Shown piece after piece: positions 43,123 through 52,056 of a stretch of 64,000 nucleotides of DNA (the stretch's first letter is position 1; each line of letters opens with the position of its first letter). The position numbers were made by a program, and so were the translations under genes. The notes under the pieces were generated by a model. It did no database searches, had not been told where the DNA came from, and saw only the letters and a program-made list of their open reading frames with translations. The stretch is taken from assembly GCA_963813315.1 (NCBI GenBank), contig CAWEYO010000015.1:65434-129433 (forward strand), written 5' to 3'. The stretch comes from CAWEYO01 sp963813315. Its GTDB lineage: Bacteria; Pseudomonadota; Alphaproteobacteria; Rhizobiales; Rhizobiaceae.

Positions 43123-43176
43123 TCACACCGCCTTGCCCACGCGCCTTCCTACTACGAGAACGATTGCCGTTTTCAT
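43123..43176 (-). CDS. ilvIH leader peptide
   Basis: A 17-residue ORF on the minus strand reads MKTAIVLVVGRRVGKAV. Eight of the 17 residues are Ile, Leu, Val or Ala, including five Val, one Ile and one Leu. The run IVLVV would stall ribosomes when charged branched-chain tRNAs are scarce and prevent formation of the terminator 33 bp downstream, so ilvIH expression rises. This is the classical amino acid attenuation arrangement. Start ATG with AAGGGGGAAT-like purines upstream. Confidence 0.78.
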   Translation of the reverse strand: MKTAIVLVVGRRVGKAV

Positions 43177-43319
43177 GGGCGCGGACAATAAGGGGGAATC
43201 ACGCCGTCCGTCAATGGGTTGCGCGGGGCCTTGGATTCAAAATTGCGGCGCGACGCTTCCCAGACCGACAAAACGATGGCGACTGGCGAAAGCCAATCGC
43301 CGTCACTGCATGAGCGCCG

Positions 43320-43380
43320 TTCAGGTCAGGCCAAGTCGAACCGTCATTTGCAGGCCGGTATCACCTGAATACCAACACAC
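43320..43380. repeat. Family D intergenic element, short copy
   Basis: TTCAGGTCAGGCCAAGTCG...GCAGGCCGGTATCACCTGAATACCAACAC. The inverse of its right end (TGTTGG..ATTCAGGTGATACCGGCC) recurs at 55793-55815, and both ends recur at 33581-33708. Confidence 0.5.
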
Positions 43381-43385
43381 CCTTG

Positions 43386-44216
43386 TCAGGCACAAACACG
43401 GTTCCGCCCCATGCGCTTGGCCCGATAGAGCAGGCGATCGGCGCGGCGGTAGAAATCCTCGGCGGACTCCCGCCCGTCCCACACGGCTAGGCCGACGCTT
43501 GTGGTCACCTTCAAGCTCACATTGCCCGTCAGTACGGCCATGCCGGCAACCGCCCCGCGAATGCGCTCGGCAAACTTTTGCAGCCGTTCCTCGCTCATGT
43601 TCGGCGCCACGACAGCAAACTCCTCACCGCCGAGGCGAGCAACAACATCGTGATAACGCGTCATGTCGCGCAGACAGCCCGCGACCGCTCGCAGTACCTT
43701 GTCGCCGGCGTCATGGCCGTGTGTATCATTCACGTTCTTGAAGTGGTCGAGGTCGAGGACGATCAGGCCCACGGGCTTGCCGATCCGGCGGAATTCTTCG
43801 ATATACTCCCGCAAAGCGTCATCGAAATAGCGGCGGTTCTGCATCCCCGTGAGCGCGTCGGTCAGAGCCGCATGTTCGAGCGTCTCGGATCGGGCGCTCA
43901 GCGATGCGGCCATAGCGCGAAGCTTTCCTTCCTCCTTAACCTGCGTGCGGATCAGCGGATAAATAAAGCACATGCCGAACAGCAGCGCAGTAACAACCAG
44001 CGCGCCGCCGAAGAAAAGCACCCCTGCGAGGTATTCGGCATGAGCAGGCCGCACTGTCTGGAAAAGAGTTCGGGTCGTTGACGACACAATGACATAGGCA
44101 TGAATGACCAGGGCACATGCGGCAAAGTTCACTCCAATAAAGACGAAGAAAGCCGACTCCGACTTGTGGAAACGCATGTATCGCCCGTCCGCAGGATTTC
44201 GCCATGACTGTCGCAC
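43386..44216 (-). CDS. Membrane-bound GGDEF diguanylate cyclase
   Basis: Up to 276 residues with two N-terminal membrane segments (SAFFVFIGVNFAACALVIHAYVIV; YLAGVLFFGGALVVTALLFGMCFIY). A short coiled linker and a GGDEF domain follow: DALTGMQNRRYFDDALREY, LIVLDLDHFKNVNDTHGHDAGD, and the active site VARLGGEEFAVV (GGEEF, active). The RxxD inhibitory site is not obvious. It would make c-di-GMP. An ATG at 44177 (MRFHKSES) is the likelier start, leaving 263 residues. No cognate sensor partner is adjacent. Confidence 0.93.
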   Translation of the reverse strand: MRQSWRNPADGRYMRFHKSESAFFVFIGVNFAACALVIHAYVIVSSTTRTLFQTVRPAHAEYLAGVLFFGGALVVTALLFGMCFIYPLIRTQVKEEGKLRAMAASLSARSETLEHAALTDALTGMQNRRYFDDALREYIEEFRRIGKPVGLIVLDLDHFKNVNDTHGHDAGDKVLRAVAGCLRDMTRYHDVVARLGGEEFAVVAPNMSEERLQKFAERIRGAVAGMAVLTGNVSLKVTTSVGLAVWDGRESAEDFYRRADRLLYRAKRMGRNRVCA

Positions 44217-44268
44217 ATCCAGGCTTACCTAGAGTTAAGGAAATAGATATTATCTTATTGATTTTGCT

Positions 44269-44370
44269 AGAGCAATTCCAGGAAAAGTGGACCCGGTTTT
44301 CCCTCCGGAATTGCGCAAAAACAAAAAGATAGAGCGGTTCACCGATTCCATCAGAGTGGGAACCGCTCTA
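44269..44370 (+). repeat. Intergenic palindromic element family C, copy C2
   Basis: AGAGCAATTCCAGGAAAAGT...CCGGAATTGC-type first palindrome, AGAGCGGTTCACCGATTCC...GTGGGAACCGCTCTA second. The complete partner is at 12876-12976. It lies between a diguanylate cyclase gene and miaA, with no gene inside. Confidence 0.78.
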
Positions 44371-44443
44371 TAGAAGAAATGCCCCGTCTTGATTCTCTCC
44401 GGCATGCAAGAGAGAAGTCGACCGCCCTCGGAGTGCTGCCCTC

Positions 44444-45403
44444 TTACGCCGCCGCGACAGTGCGGGCAATTTCCGTCATTTCCTCTGAATCATTCGGCGA
44501 AATGCGCCGCCATTCCGGGCCCAGTTGGTGCCGGAACCAAGTTGCCTGGCGCTTCGCATATTGCCTTGTGGCAATTTTTGCCCGTTCGATTGCTTCATCG
44601 AAGGAAACGGCGCCCGCGATTGCCGACTGCAGTTCCCGCACGCCAATAGCCTTCATGGCCGGCATATCCGGATGCAACCCGAGCCGCAGCAGAGTTTCCA
44701 CTTCGTGAAGTGCGCCACGATCGAGCATCTGGTAAAAGCGCCAATCGATCCGGCGGATGAGAGGGGCACGCTCAGCCTCGATAACGAAGCGGGTGGCCGA
44801 ATTGCGATCGACCAACGGCCGGCCGCGCTCTGCCTGCCAGTCCAGAATCGAACGACCGGAAGCCTCCAGAACCTCGAGAGCCCTCACGATTCGCTGGCTG
44901 TCCGACACGCGCAGCGCTGCCGCGGCTCCAGGATCTTGCTCAGCGAGCACCGCATGCAGCCCGCCCGCGCCTTCCTCGTCAAGGCGGCGGCGCCATCGTT
45001 CGCGCGCCGCCGGCGAAATTTCGGGCATTTCCGAAAGACCTTCGCATAACGCTCGAAAGTAGAGCCCTGTCCCGCCAACGAAAATCGGCCTGCGCCCGGC
45101 GAACGCGCCTTCGTCCCTCAACCGCATGATATCGGCAAGCCAGAGGCCGGTCGAATAGGGCGCCCCCGGCGCGACATGGCCGTAGAGATGGTGCGGCGCG
45201 GCCTGCAAGTCTGCGGTCTCAGGCCGCGCGGTTAGCACGTTCAGGACCGAATAGACCTGCATGGAGTCGGCATTCACAATCACGCCGCCGGTTTGGCGGG
45301 CGAGTTCGACGGCGAAAGTCGACTTGCCGCTGGCGGTCGGCCCCGCTATCAGAATCGCATTCTCGACGAGACCCCTTGCCTCGCCTGCCGCGGATTGTCC
45401 CAT
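44444..45403 (-). CDS. miaA: tRNA dimethylallyltransferase MiaA
   Basis: A 319-residue enzyme that isopentenylates A37 of tRNAs reading UNN codons. ILIAGPTASGKSTFAVELAR is the P-loop, VIVNADSMQVYSVLNVLTARP carries the conserved D, and HHLYGHV, RRPIFVGGTGLYFRAL, YAKRQATWFRHQLGPEWRRI are the remaining signatures. The ATG at 45403 overlaps the serB ATG (45402, opposite strand) by two bases (CATG); an ATG at 45424 would lengthen the overlap. The open frame runs far upstream, antisense to serB, but without conservation. Confidence 0.95.
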   Translation of the reverse strand: MGQSAAGEARGLVENAILIAGPTASGKSTFAVELARQTGGVIVNADSMQVYSVLNVLTARPETADLQAAPHHLYGHVAPGAPYSTGLWLADIMRLRDEGAFAGRRPIFVGGTGLYFRALCEGLSEMPEISPAARERWRRRLDEEGAGGLHAVLAEQDPGAAAALRVSDSQRIVRALEVLEASGRSILDWQAERGRPLVDRNSATRFVIEAERAPLIRRIDWRFYQMLDRGALHEVETLLRLGLHPDMPAMKAIGVRELQSAIAGAVSFDEAIERAKIATRQYAKRQATWFRHQLGPEWRRISPNDSEEMTEIARTVAAA

Positions 45404-46289
45404 GTCTCTAATCGCCACGCTCATATCCCACCCGACGGCGCGCATTCTCACCCCGCAGGTCGCGCATATGGCTTCGGCGGCGGTTGGCGCAAGGGGCATC
45501 GTCTGGCTTGCTGAAGATGTCGCCTGCGATCTGGCGCTCAACGACCGGGCCGACGCGCCGGCAACTCTGGCAATCTTGCGCGACTGCCTCGCGCTCGTTC
45601 CGGTCGACATCGTGGTTCATGACAAGTCCTCGCGCCAGAAGAAAATCCTGATCGCCGACATGGATTCCACAATGATCGAGCAGGAATGCATCGACGAACT
45701 CGCTGACGAGGTTGGCATCAAGGAGCATGTCGCCGCGATCACTGCGCGCTCGATGAACGGCGAGATCGCGTTCGAGCCGGCACTACGGGACCGCGTTGCG
45801 CTGTTGAAAGGTCTCGACTTGGCGGTGGTCGATGCGATCATGGCCAAGCGTATTACTCTGGCCTCGGGAGGTCGGGAGCTGGTCGCCACGATGAAGAAGA
45901 ACGGTGCCTGGACAGCGTTGGTCTCGGGTGGATTCGATGTTTTCACCACGCGTATCGCCAAGAAGCTCGGCTTTGACGAGAACCGGGCCAACCATTTGCT
46001 TGAAGCCGGCGGAACACTCACCGGCGCGGTTGCAGAGCCGATCCTTGGGCGGGCGGCCAAGGCAGAAGCCCTGCTGGATATCACGGCGCGCCTCGGCCTG
46101 ACCCCGGCCGATGCGATTGCAGTTGGCGACGGCGCCAATGATCTCGACATGATCCGTCTAGCAGGCACCGGCGTTGCCCTTCACGCCAAGCCTGCGGTCG
46201 CTGCGGAAGCCGATGTTCGCATCGACCATGGCGACCTCACCGCACTCCTCTACGTCCAAGGCTATCGCCGGCAGGATTTCGCCGAATGA
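45402..46289 (+). CDS. serB: Phosphoserine phosphatase SerB
   Basis: A 295-residue HAD-family enzyme performing the last step of serine synthesis. ILIADMDSTMIEQECIDELADEVG carries the nucleophile aspartates (DMDST), LVSGGFDVFTTRIAKKLGFDENRAN motif II, and DAIAVGDGANDLDMIRLAGTGVAL motif III. The N-terminal 85 residues form the usual extra domain. The start ATG at 45402 overlaps that of divergent miaA, so the promoter for each must lie inside the other gene. Confidence 0.96.
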   Translation: MSLIATLISHPTARILTPQVAHMASAAVGARGIVWLAEDVACDLALNDRADAPATLAILRDCLALVPVDIVVHDKSSRQKKILIADMDSTMIEQECIDELADEVGIKEHVAAITARSMNGEIAFEPALRDRVALLKGLDLAVVDAIMAKRITLASGGRELVATMKKNGAWTALVSGGFDVFTTRIAKKLGFDENRANHLLEAGGTLTGAVAEPILGRAAKAEALLDITARLGLTPADAIAVGDGANDLDMIRLAGTGVALHAKPAVAAEADVRIDHGDLTALLYVQGYRRQDFAE

Positions 46290-46433
46290 AGCCGTTCGAA
46301 ACGCCGCAAACGGCCACCACCGCGTGAAAAGTCGCCGCTGACCGGAAGGGAAACCGGTTCGTGCTTTGCCAAAAAAACGAAGTACGACCAGAGGTCGTGT
46401 TTGCCTTGCTCTACTGATCCAGGATGCTGGAAC

Positions 46434-48002
46434 TCAATCCATTCGCAACGTCACGAAGCGCAGCTCTCCGGTCTTGGATGCCAGCATCAGGAGAGCGTTC
46501 TTGCGGCCCTGTTCCTTCAGCGCCGCCATGCGATCCATCACATCCTTCGGTGAGGAGACCGACTCTTGGGCGATTTCGGTGATCACTTCGCCTGCCTGGA
46601 TGCCGCGCTCGAACGCCGCCGAGTTTTTCGCCACCTCAGTGACGACCACGCCCGAAACGTCAGGCGATATGGCAAATTTCTTCCGTGCCTCATCATTGAG
46701 CTCCGCGACCGTCATGCCGAGCACGGTTGCAGCTGAAACCGCTTTATCCGTGTCCGGCGCGGCTTCGCCCAGCTTGCTCTCCTCGCTCTGCGCGAGCTTC
46801 TCGCCGTCCTCAAGACGTCCGAGCGTGACCTTGACCGTCTGCTCGACGCCCTTGCGGACAATGACGACGTCCACGGCCTTGCCGACCGGGCTCTCCGCAA
46901 CCACGCGCGGCAGGTCGCGCATGTCCTTCACATCCTTGCCGTCGAACTTGATGATGACGTCGCCGGGCTGGACGGAGCCGTTATCGACAGGACCGCCCTT
47001 GATCACGCCCGCGACCAGCGCACCCTTGGCGGTAGCCATTCCCAGGCTCTCGGCTATTTCGTCGGTCACCGGCTGGATCCGAACGCCGAGCCAGCCACGA
47101 CGTGTCTCGCCGAACTCGCGCAACTGATCGACCACGCCAACCGCAAGCTGCGAGGGGATCGAGAACCCGATACCGATCGAGCCGCCCGACGGCGAGATGA
47201 TTGCCGTATTGATGCCGACCACCTCGCCGTACATGTTAAACAGCGGGCCGCCCGAATTGCCGCGATTGATCGCCGCGTCCGTCTGGATGAAATCGTCATA
47301 AGGACCGGCGTTGATGTCGCGGTTGCGGGCCGAAATGATGCCGACCGTAACGGTGCCGCCAAGTCCGAACGGGTTGCCGATCGCCATCACCCAGTCGCCG
47401 ATGCGCATGACGTTGGAGTCGCCAAACCTGACCGCTTTCAGCTTCTTCAGCTTGGGGTCGACCTTGAGCACTGCGATGTCGGTCTTGGTGTCCTTGCCGA
47501 CGAGTTCGGCCTTCAGTTTCGAACCGTCCGAAAAGTTGATCTCGATTTCGTCAGCATCGGCAATCACGTGATTGTTGGTTACGACGAAACCTTTCTCGGC
47601 ATCCACCACAAAGCCGGAGCCGAGCGACTGCACCTTCTGTGGCCCACCCTGACCTTCGCCGCCACGGTCCTTGAAGAAATCGTCGAAGAAATCCTGGAAT
47701 GGCGATCCCTCGGGCAGTTCCGGCATCGGCACGGCGCCGGGGCCTTCTGCACCCTTGATCGTCTGGGACGTGGAAATGTTCACGACCGATTCGAGCAGTC
47801 CCTCGGCGAGATCGGCGACAAACTCGGGTCCATGCGATGGCGCCGGCTTCGTGCCTTGGGACGGCTTGGGGAACGCGGGCGCCGTCGTTTGCGCGTGGGC
47901 TGGCGATATCATCGCAGGCGAGACCATCGCGCCGGTAGCGAGCACTATCGTTGCGGCAAGCAACGCTTGGCGGAGCACGGGAAGAATTGGGGTCGGTTTC
48001 AT
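46434..48002 (-). CDS. degP: Periplasmic Do-type serine protease DegP/HtrA
   Basis: A 522-residue exported protease-chaperone. The signal peptide ends SPAHAQ. The trypsin-like domain has H145 (VVTNNHVIADAD), D175 (KTDIAVLKV) and S250 (AAINRGNSGGPLFNM), all intact. Two PDZ domains follow (GWLGVRIQPVTDEIAESLGM with KGGPVDNGSVQPGDVIIKFDG; SGVVVTEVAKNSAAFERGIQAGEVI). It degrades misfolded envelope proteins. It ends the operon thyA-folA-hflK-hflC-DUF2065-degP. Confidence 0.97.
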   Translation of the reverse strand: MKPTPILPVLRQALLAATIVLATGAMVSPAMISPAHAQTTAPAFPKPSQGTKPAPSHGPEFVADLAEGLLESVVNISTSQTIKGAEGPGAVPMPELPEGSPFQDFFDDFFKDRGGEGQGGPQKVQSLGSGFVVDAEKGFVVTNNHVIADADEIEINFSDGSKLKAELVGKDTKTDIAVLKVDPKLKKLKAVRFGDSNVMRIGDWVMAIGNPFGLGGTVTVGIISARNRDINAGPYDDFIQTDAAINRGNSGGPLFNMYGEVVGINTAIISPSGGSIGIGFSIPSQLAVGVVDQLREFGETRRGWLGVRIQPVTDEIAESLGMATAKGALVAGVIKGGPVDNGSVQPGDVIIKFDGKDVKDMRDLPRVVAESPVGKAVDVVIVRKGVEQTVKVTLGRLEDGEKLAQSEESKLGEAAPDTDKAVSAATVLGMTVAELNDEARKKFAISPDVSGVVVTEVAKNSAAFERGIQAGEVITEIAQESVSSPKDVMDRMAALKEQGRKNALLMLASKTGELRFVTLRMD

Positions 48003-48161
48003 ATAGCGTGCCTCCCGGCGTTTGTGAGAGCCTGACTGAAGATCGCCAGGGCTGAGGCTCCAAGGAATCCGTACGAGCGCCCGTGTCGGACCCTCTCGTT
48101 TATGTTGTCAAGAAATAAGGCGCGTTTGCGGCCTTGGCATTCCGGAACGATAAACCCTCCG

Positions 48162-48347
48162 TTACCCGCGTGCCAGCCACACGAAGCCCACGCCGATGGC
48201 GACCGCCGCCAGGCCGCCGATCCTCAAGGCGTTTTCCGGGGTGGAGAGCACCTCGGTCGCCAACCGTTTCGCAAGCGACGGGAAGCCGCAATACACAAGG
48301 CCCTCGATGACGAGGACGAGACCCATCGCCACGAGGAAATCGGCCAC
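48162..48347 (-). CDS. DUF2065 small membrane protein
   Basis: A 61-residue protein with two hydrophobic helices: DFLVAMGLVLVIEGLVYCGFP and ALRIGGLAAVAIGVGFVWLARG. DUF2065 proteins sit next to hflC in many proteobacteria and may be accessory to the HflKC complex; function unknown. It starts 4 bp after the hflC stop, so translation is probably coupled. Confidence 0.9.
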   Translation of the reverse strand: MADFLVAMGLVLVIEGLVYCGFPSLAKRLATEVLSTPENALRIGGLAAVAIGVGFVWLARG

Positions 48348-48350
48348 GGT

Positions 48351-49304
48351 CTACTGGCCGGTCGTGTTGCCATTGGCAGGCGGCGGCGCCGGCGTTGCAC
48401 CGGGAGCCGTGCCCGCCAGGGCAGCGCCGCCGGGATCGCGAAAGTAGCGCAGGAACTCCGATTCCGGCGACAGCACCATTGTTGTCCCGGCACCCTCCAG
48501 AGCGTGCATGTAGGCGGCCATCGAACGGTAGAACTCGAAGAATTCCGGATCGCGCTGGAACGCGCTGGCGAAGGTCGCGTTGCGTTCGGCTTCACCCTCA
48601 CCACGGAGGATCTCCGATTCCTTTCTTGCTTCCGCGACAATCTCGACCACCTCGCGGTCAGCGCGCGCGCGGATGCGCTGGGCTGCCTCACGGCCGCGGG
48701 CTCTCAGTCTTTCCGCTTCCGCTAGGCGTTCCGCCTTCATGCGATCATAGGTCTGTTGCGAAACCTCCGCGGTGAGATCGGTCCGGCGGATGCGGACGTC
48801 CTCGATTTTCAGCCCGAGAGAAGTGGCGTCGGGGCGCAATTGATCGCGAACCTCGCGCATCATGGAAGCGCGCTCCTCCGAAAGCGCGGATTCGAAGCCG
48901 CGAAGGCCGTAAACCCGGCGCAGAGCAGCATCAAGGCGGGTGCGAAGCCGCTGTTCGGCAAGTTCGACCTGCCCCGAGACCGCCGCGCGGAAGCGGCGGG
49001 CATCGTCGATCCTGTATGCGACGAAAGCATCGACCTCGTAAAATTTGCCACCCGAGACCTGAACCCGGATGTCATCGAGATCGAAGCGCAGCAGGCGATC
49101 TTCGATGATCTGCACATTGTCGGCTTCGAAGAAGGCGAAGGGTGCCTTGAAATAGATACCGGGCTTGGTCTTCACATCGACGATTTCGCCGAAACGGAGG
49201 ACAATGGCCTGCTCGCGCTCATTAACCACGAAGACCGACGAATAGATCAGGAAAAGGATGATCGCGGCAACAATGCCGAGCAAAGAAAGACGGCTGGTCA
49301 TCAC
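48351..49304 (-). CDS. hflC: HflC, FtsH modulator subunit
   Basis: A 317-residue SPFH-domain inner membrane protein. The N-terminal anchor is SLLGIVAAIILFLIYSSVFVVNEREQAIVLRFGEI, followed by the band-7 domain (VQIIEDRLLRFDLDDIRVQVSGGKFYEVDAFVAYRI) and a coiled region (AERLRARGREAAQRIRARADREVVEIVAEARKES). With HflK it forms a large cage around the FtsH protease. Its start overlaps the hflK stop by 4 bases (ATGA). Confidence 0.97.
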   Translation of the reverse strand: MMTSRLSLLGIVAAIILFLIYSSVFVVNEREQAIVLRFGEIVDVKTKPGIYFKAPFAFFEADNVQIIEDRLLRFDLDDIRVQVSGGKFYEVDAFVAYRIDDARRFRAAVSGQVELAEQRLRTRLDAALRRVYGLRGFESALSEERASMMREVRDQLRPDATSLGLKIEDVRIRRTDLTAEVSQQTYDRMKAERLAEAERLRARGREAAQRIRARADREVVEIVAEARKESEILRGEGEAERNATFASAFQRDPEFFEFYRSMAAYMHALEGAGTTMVLSPESEFLRYFRDPGGAALAGTAPGATPAPPPANGNTTGQ

Positions 49305-50377
49305 TTCGTCCCTTCAGTCGCGCGCTTCTGCAATTCGGGAAGCGGCAGATACGGAACCACTCCTGGCCCGCCTTGTTCGACGATCACCTTGTTGGAGTTT
49401 TTCAGCACGCTCTCCATGGTTTCAAGGAAAAGCCGCTTGCGGGTCACATCCGGCGCCTTGGCGTATTGGTCATAGACCGAGATGAACCGCTGCGCCTCAC
49501 CCTGGGCTTCCTGCACGACCCGGTTCTTGTAGGCCGCAGCCTCTTCCCGGATCTGCGCGCCTTCACCACGCGCCTGGCCAAGCTTCTGGTTGGAATACTG
49601 ATTGGACTCTTCCACGAACCGGTCCTCATCTTGCTCGGCGCGCTGCACCTCGTCAAATGCGTCGGCCACCTCGCGCGGCGGCGCCGCATCCTCGATCGAG
49701 ATCGCGTTGACCGTCAGGCCGGCCTGGTAGGAATTGAGCGTGGACTGGATAATGCCGCGCACCGCGTCGGCAATGCCCTGGCGGTCGTCGCGAAACACAT
49801 CCTGGGCCGGACGCCGGCCGACCGCTTCGCGCATAGCGCTTTCGGCGACCTGGCGAACCATTTCGTCCGCACCGGAGACGTTAAACAAATAGGCCTTTGG
49901 ATCCGAGACCTGATACGCGACTGAAAATTTCACATCGACGATGTTCTGATCGCCCGAAAGCATCAGGCCCGATGAGCTGCCGCCCCGCACTTCGCCGATA
50001 TTGATCAGCTTCTCGGCGATGCTGGCCCTCTCGACGGTCTCGACTGGCCACCAATGGAAATGCAGTCCCGGTTCTGAGAGCTCCTGCTTCGGTTTGCCAA
50101 ACCGCAGTTCGACGGCAAGCTCGTCCGGCTGCACGGTATAGACCGCCTGAAACACCCAGACCACCAGCACCGCCGCAGCAATGAGCCCGAGAAATGCCGG
50201 GCTGGCGCCGGCGCCGCCGGGCAAGGCCTTCTTCAGCCGGTCCTGGCCGCGGCGTATGATGTCCTCTAGATCGGGAGGCGAGCCCTGCGGGCCGCCGGGC
50301 CCGCGCGGACCCTGTCCCCATGGACCGCCGCCGCCCCATGGACCACCGCCGCCGCCGCTCTGATTGTTCCAGGGCAT
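49301..50377 (-). CDS. hflK: HflK, FtsH modulator subunit
   Basis: A 358-residue partner of HflC. The N-terminus is Gly/Pro-rich (MPWNNQSGGGGGPWGGGG), then a membrane anchor (ASPAFLGLIAAAVLVVWVFQAVYTVQPDELAVELRFG) and the band-7 domain, then a coiled-coil (ADAFDEVQRAEQDEDRFVEESNQY). The frame extends upstream to 50443, but this glycine-rich start is typical of the family. Same operon as folA (140 bp upstream) and hflC. Confidence 0.97.
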   Translation of the reverse strand: MPWNNQSGGGGGPWGGGGPWGQGPRGPGGPQGSPPDLEDIIRRGQDRLKKALPGGAGASPAFLGLIAAAVLVVWVFQAVYTVQPDELAVELRFGKPKQELSEPGLHFHWWPVETVERASIAEKLINIGEVRGGSSSGLMLSGDQNIVDVKFSVAYQVSDPKAYLFNVSGADEMVRQVAESAMREAVGRRPAQDVFRDDRQGIADAVRGIIQSTLNSYQAGLTVNAISIEDAAPPREVADAFDEVQRAEQDEDRFVEESNQYSNQKLGQARGEGAQIREEAAAYKNRVVQEAQGEAQRFISVYDQYAKAPDVTRKRLFLETMESVLKNSNKVIVEQGGPGVVPYLPLPELQKRATEGTK

Positions 50378-50517
50378 GAAAATCCTTTCGGTGTGGACAC
50401 TGCGCGCTGCCTTGCCTGTGCGCGCATGTTCTCCTGTTGCCATCTATAGGGATGCCCGCTCCCGCTTTCAACGCAGTCGGTCGCCATTGTCCGGTTTCGT
50501 TGCCGGAACCCGCCACT

Positions 50518-51036
50518 CTAATGCACGGCTCCGCGCCGCTCGTAAACGGTATAGCGCGTCGCATGGGTGTCCCTGTCTCCCGCAGGGAACTCTTGCGTGC
50601 TGACCGCCCTCCAGACTTCCGGGTCGATTGGAGGGAAGAGCGTGTCACCGTCGAAGCTCGCCAGCACGTGCGTGACGTAGAGCCTGTCGGCGAGTGGCAA
50701 GGCCCTCCGGTAGATTTCGCCGCCCCCGACCACGCAAACTTCATCGGCGCCAGCCATGCATCGACCGCGCACCGTCCCGAGTTTCACTCCCTCGTCCAGC
50801 GAGCGTACGATCTCGGCGCCTTCCGCCCGGAAATCCGGATCGCGCGTGACAACAATGTTCAGGCGGCCGGGCAGCGGCCGTCCGATGCTTTGCCAGGTTT
50901 TGCGGCCCATGATGATCGGCTTGCCCATTGTGGCGGTCTTGAACCGCCTCAGGTCGCTCGACAGCCTCCACGGCAGGCCGTTGTCGCGGCCGATCACCCC
51001 GTTTTCGGCAATCGCGACATAGATCGCAAGTTTCAT
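50518..51036 (-). CDS. folA: Dihydrofolate reductase FolA
   Basis: A 172-residue NADPH-dependent enzyme that regenerates tetrahydrofolate. IYVAIAENGVIGRDNGLPWRLSSDLRRFKTATMG carries the substrate loop and the active-site Asp. PIIMGRKTWQSIGRPLPGRLNIVVTR binds NADPH, and VCVVGGGEIYRRALPLADRLYVTHV forms the far side of the pocket. It lies 84 bp after thyA, the enzyme that consumes its product. Confidence 0.97.
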   Translation of the reverse strand: MKLAIYVAIAENGVIGRDNGLPWRLSSDLRRFKTATMGKPIIMGRKTWQSIGRPLPGRLNIVVTRDPDFRAEGAEIVRSLDEGVKLGTVRGRCMAGADEVCVVGGGEIYRRALPLADRLYVTHVLASFDGDTLFPPIDPEVWRAVSTQEFPAGDRDTHATRYTVYERRGAVH

Positions 51037-51120
51037 CAGCCCGGATTCTCCAGCTTCATTCCGTTGCGATCCGCAAGACTTGCCATGCCCGCCCGAACTC
51101 TACCGCCAGTTCGTCGAGCG

Positions 51121-51915
51121 TCATACCGCGATCGGCGCTCGGATATTTGCGTCCGCCACATAATTCTCCAGCCGGAAATCCTCGTACCGGAACGCGAAAA
51201 GGTCCTTGACCGCGGGATTGATCCACATGGAAGGCAACGGCTTCGGCGTTCGGCTGAGCTGTTCGCGCGCCTGCTCGAAATGGTTCGCATAAAGGTGCGC
51301 GTCGCCCAGGGTGTGGATGAAGTCGCCCGCCTTGAGGCCGGCCACCTGCGCCACCATCATCGTCAGCAGGGCATAGGAGGCGATGTTGAAGGGCACGCCG
51401 AGGAAGACGTCGGCGGAGCGTTGGTAAAGCTGGCAGGAAAGCCGTCCTTCCGACACGTAGAACTGGAACAGGCAATGGCACGGCGGCAGCGCCATGGCGT
51501 CCACTTCCGCCGGGTTCCAAGCCGAAACGATCAAACGTCTCGAATGAGGGTTCTGCCGCAACTGCTTGAGAAGATTCGCGATCTGGTCGATCTCGCCGCC
51601 GTCCTTGGCGGGCCACGACCGCCACTGTTTGCCGTAGACAGGACCGAGATCGCCGTTCCCGTCGGCCCATTCGTCCCAGATCGTGACCCCGTTCTCGTTG
51701 AGATATTTGACGTTGGTGTCACCAGCCAGAAACCAAAGGAGTTCATGGATGATCGACTTCAGATGCAGCTTCTTGGTTGTCGTCACCGGGAAGCCGCGGG
51801 CCAGGTCGAACCGCATCTGATAGCCGAATACCGAACGCGTGCCGGTCCCGGTCCGGTCGCTGCGGTCAGAGCCGTGCTGGATGACGTGGCTGAGAAGGTC
51901 GAGATACTGGCGCAT
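51121..51915 (-). CDS. thyA: Thymidylate synthase ThyA
   Basis: A 264-residue enzyme, the standard length. Methylates dUMP with methylene-THF. Nucleophile C146 in ALPPCHCLFQFYV; dUMP/folate contacts in QRSADVFLGVPFNIASYALL and GDAHLYANHFEQ. The C-terminal IRAPIAV is the usual closing tail. First gene of the thyA-folA-hflKC-degP operon. The 84 bp before folA contains a 22-codon frame (MTLDELAVEFGRAWQVLRIATE) of doubtful meaning. Confidence 0.98.
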   Translation of the reverse strand: MRQYLDLLSHVIQHGSDRSDRTGTGTRSVFGYQMRFDLARGFPVTTTKKLHLKSIIHELLWFLAGDTNVKYLNENGVTIWDEWADGNGDLGPVYGKQWRSWPAKDGGEIDQIANLLKQLRQNPHSRRLIVSAWNPAEVDAMALPPCHCLFQFYVSEGRLSCQLYQRSADVFLGVPFNIASYALLTMMVAQVAGLKAGDFIHTLGDAHLYANHFEQAREQLSRTPKPLPSMWINPAVKDLFAFRYEDFRLENYVADANIRAPIAV

Positions 51916-52056
51916 GTGCTTCCGGCGATTCGGTGTTACGATCCTAGAGCAAGATGAGGTTAGGTGTGGTCAATTCTGGCGACGACGAAAAAGGAGCCAC
52001 ACACACCCTCCGCTCACATCAAATCGCGGTGCGAAGTGGCCTGACGATTTAGATAT

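Noticed and set aside
50437..51957. Plus-strand frame of about 500 codons across folA and thyA
   Set aside because: Antisense to two recognised enzymes.
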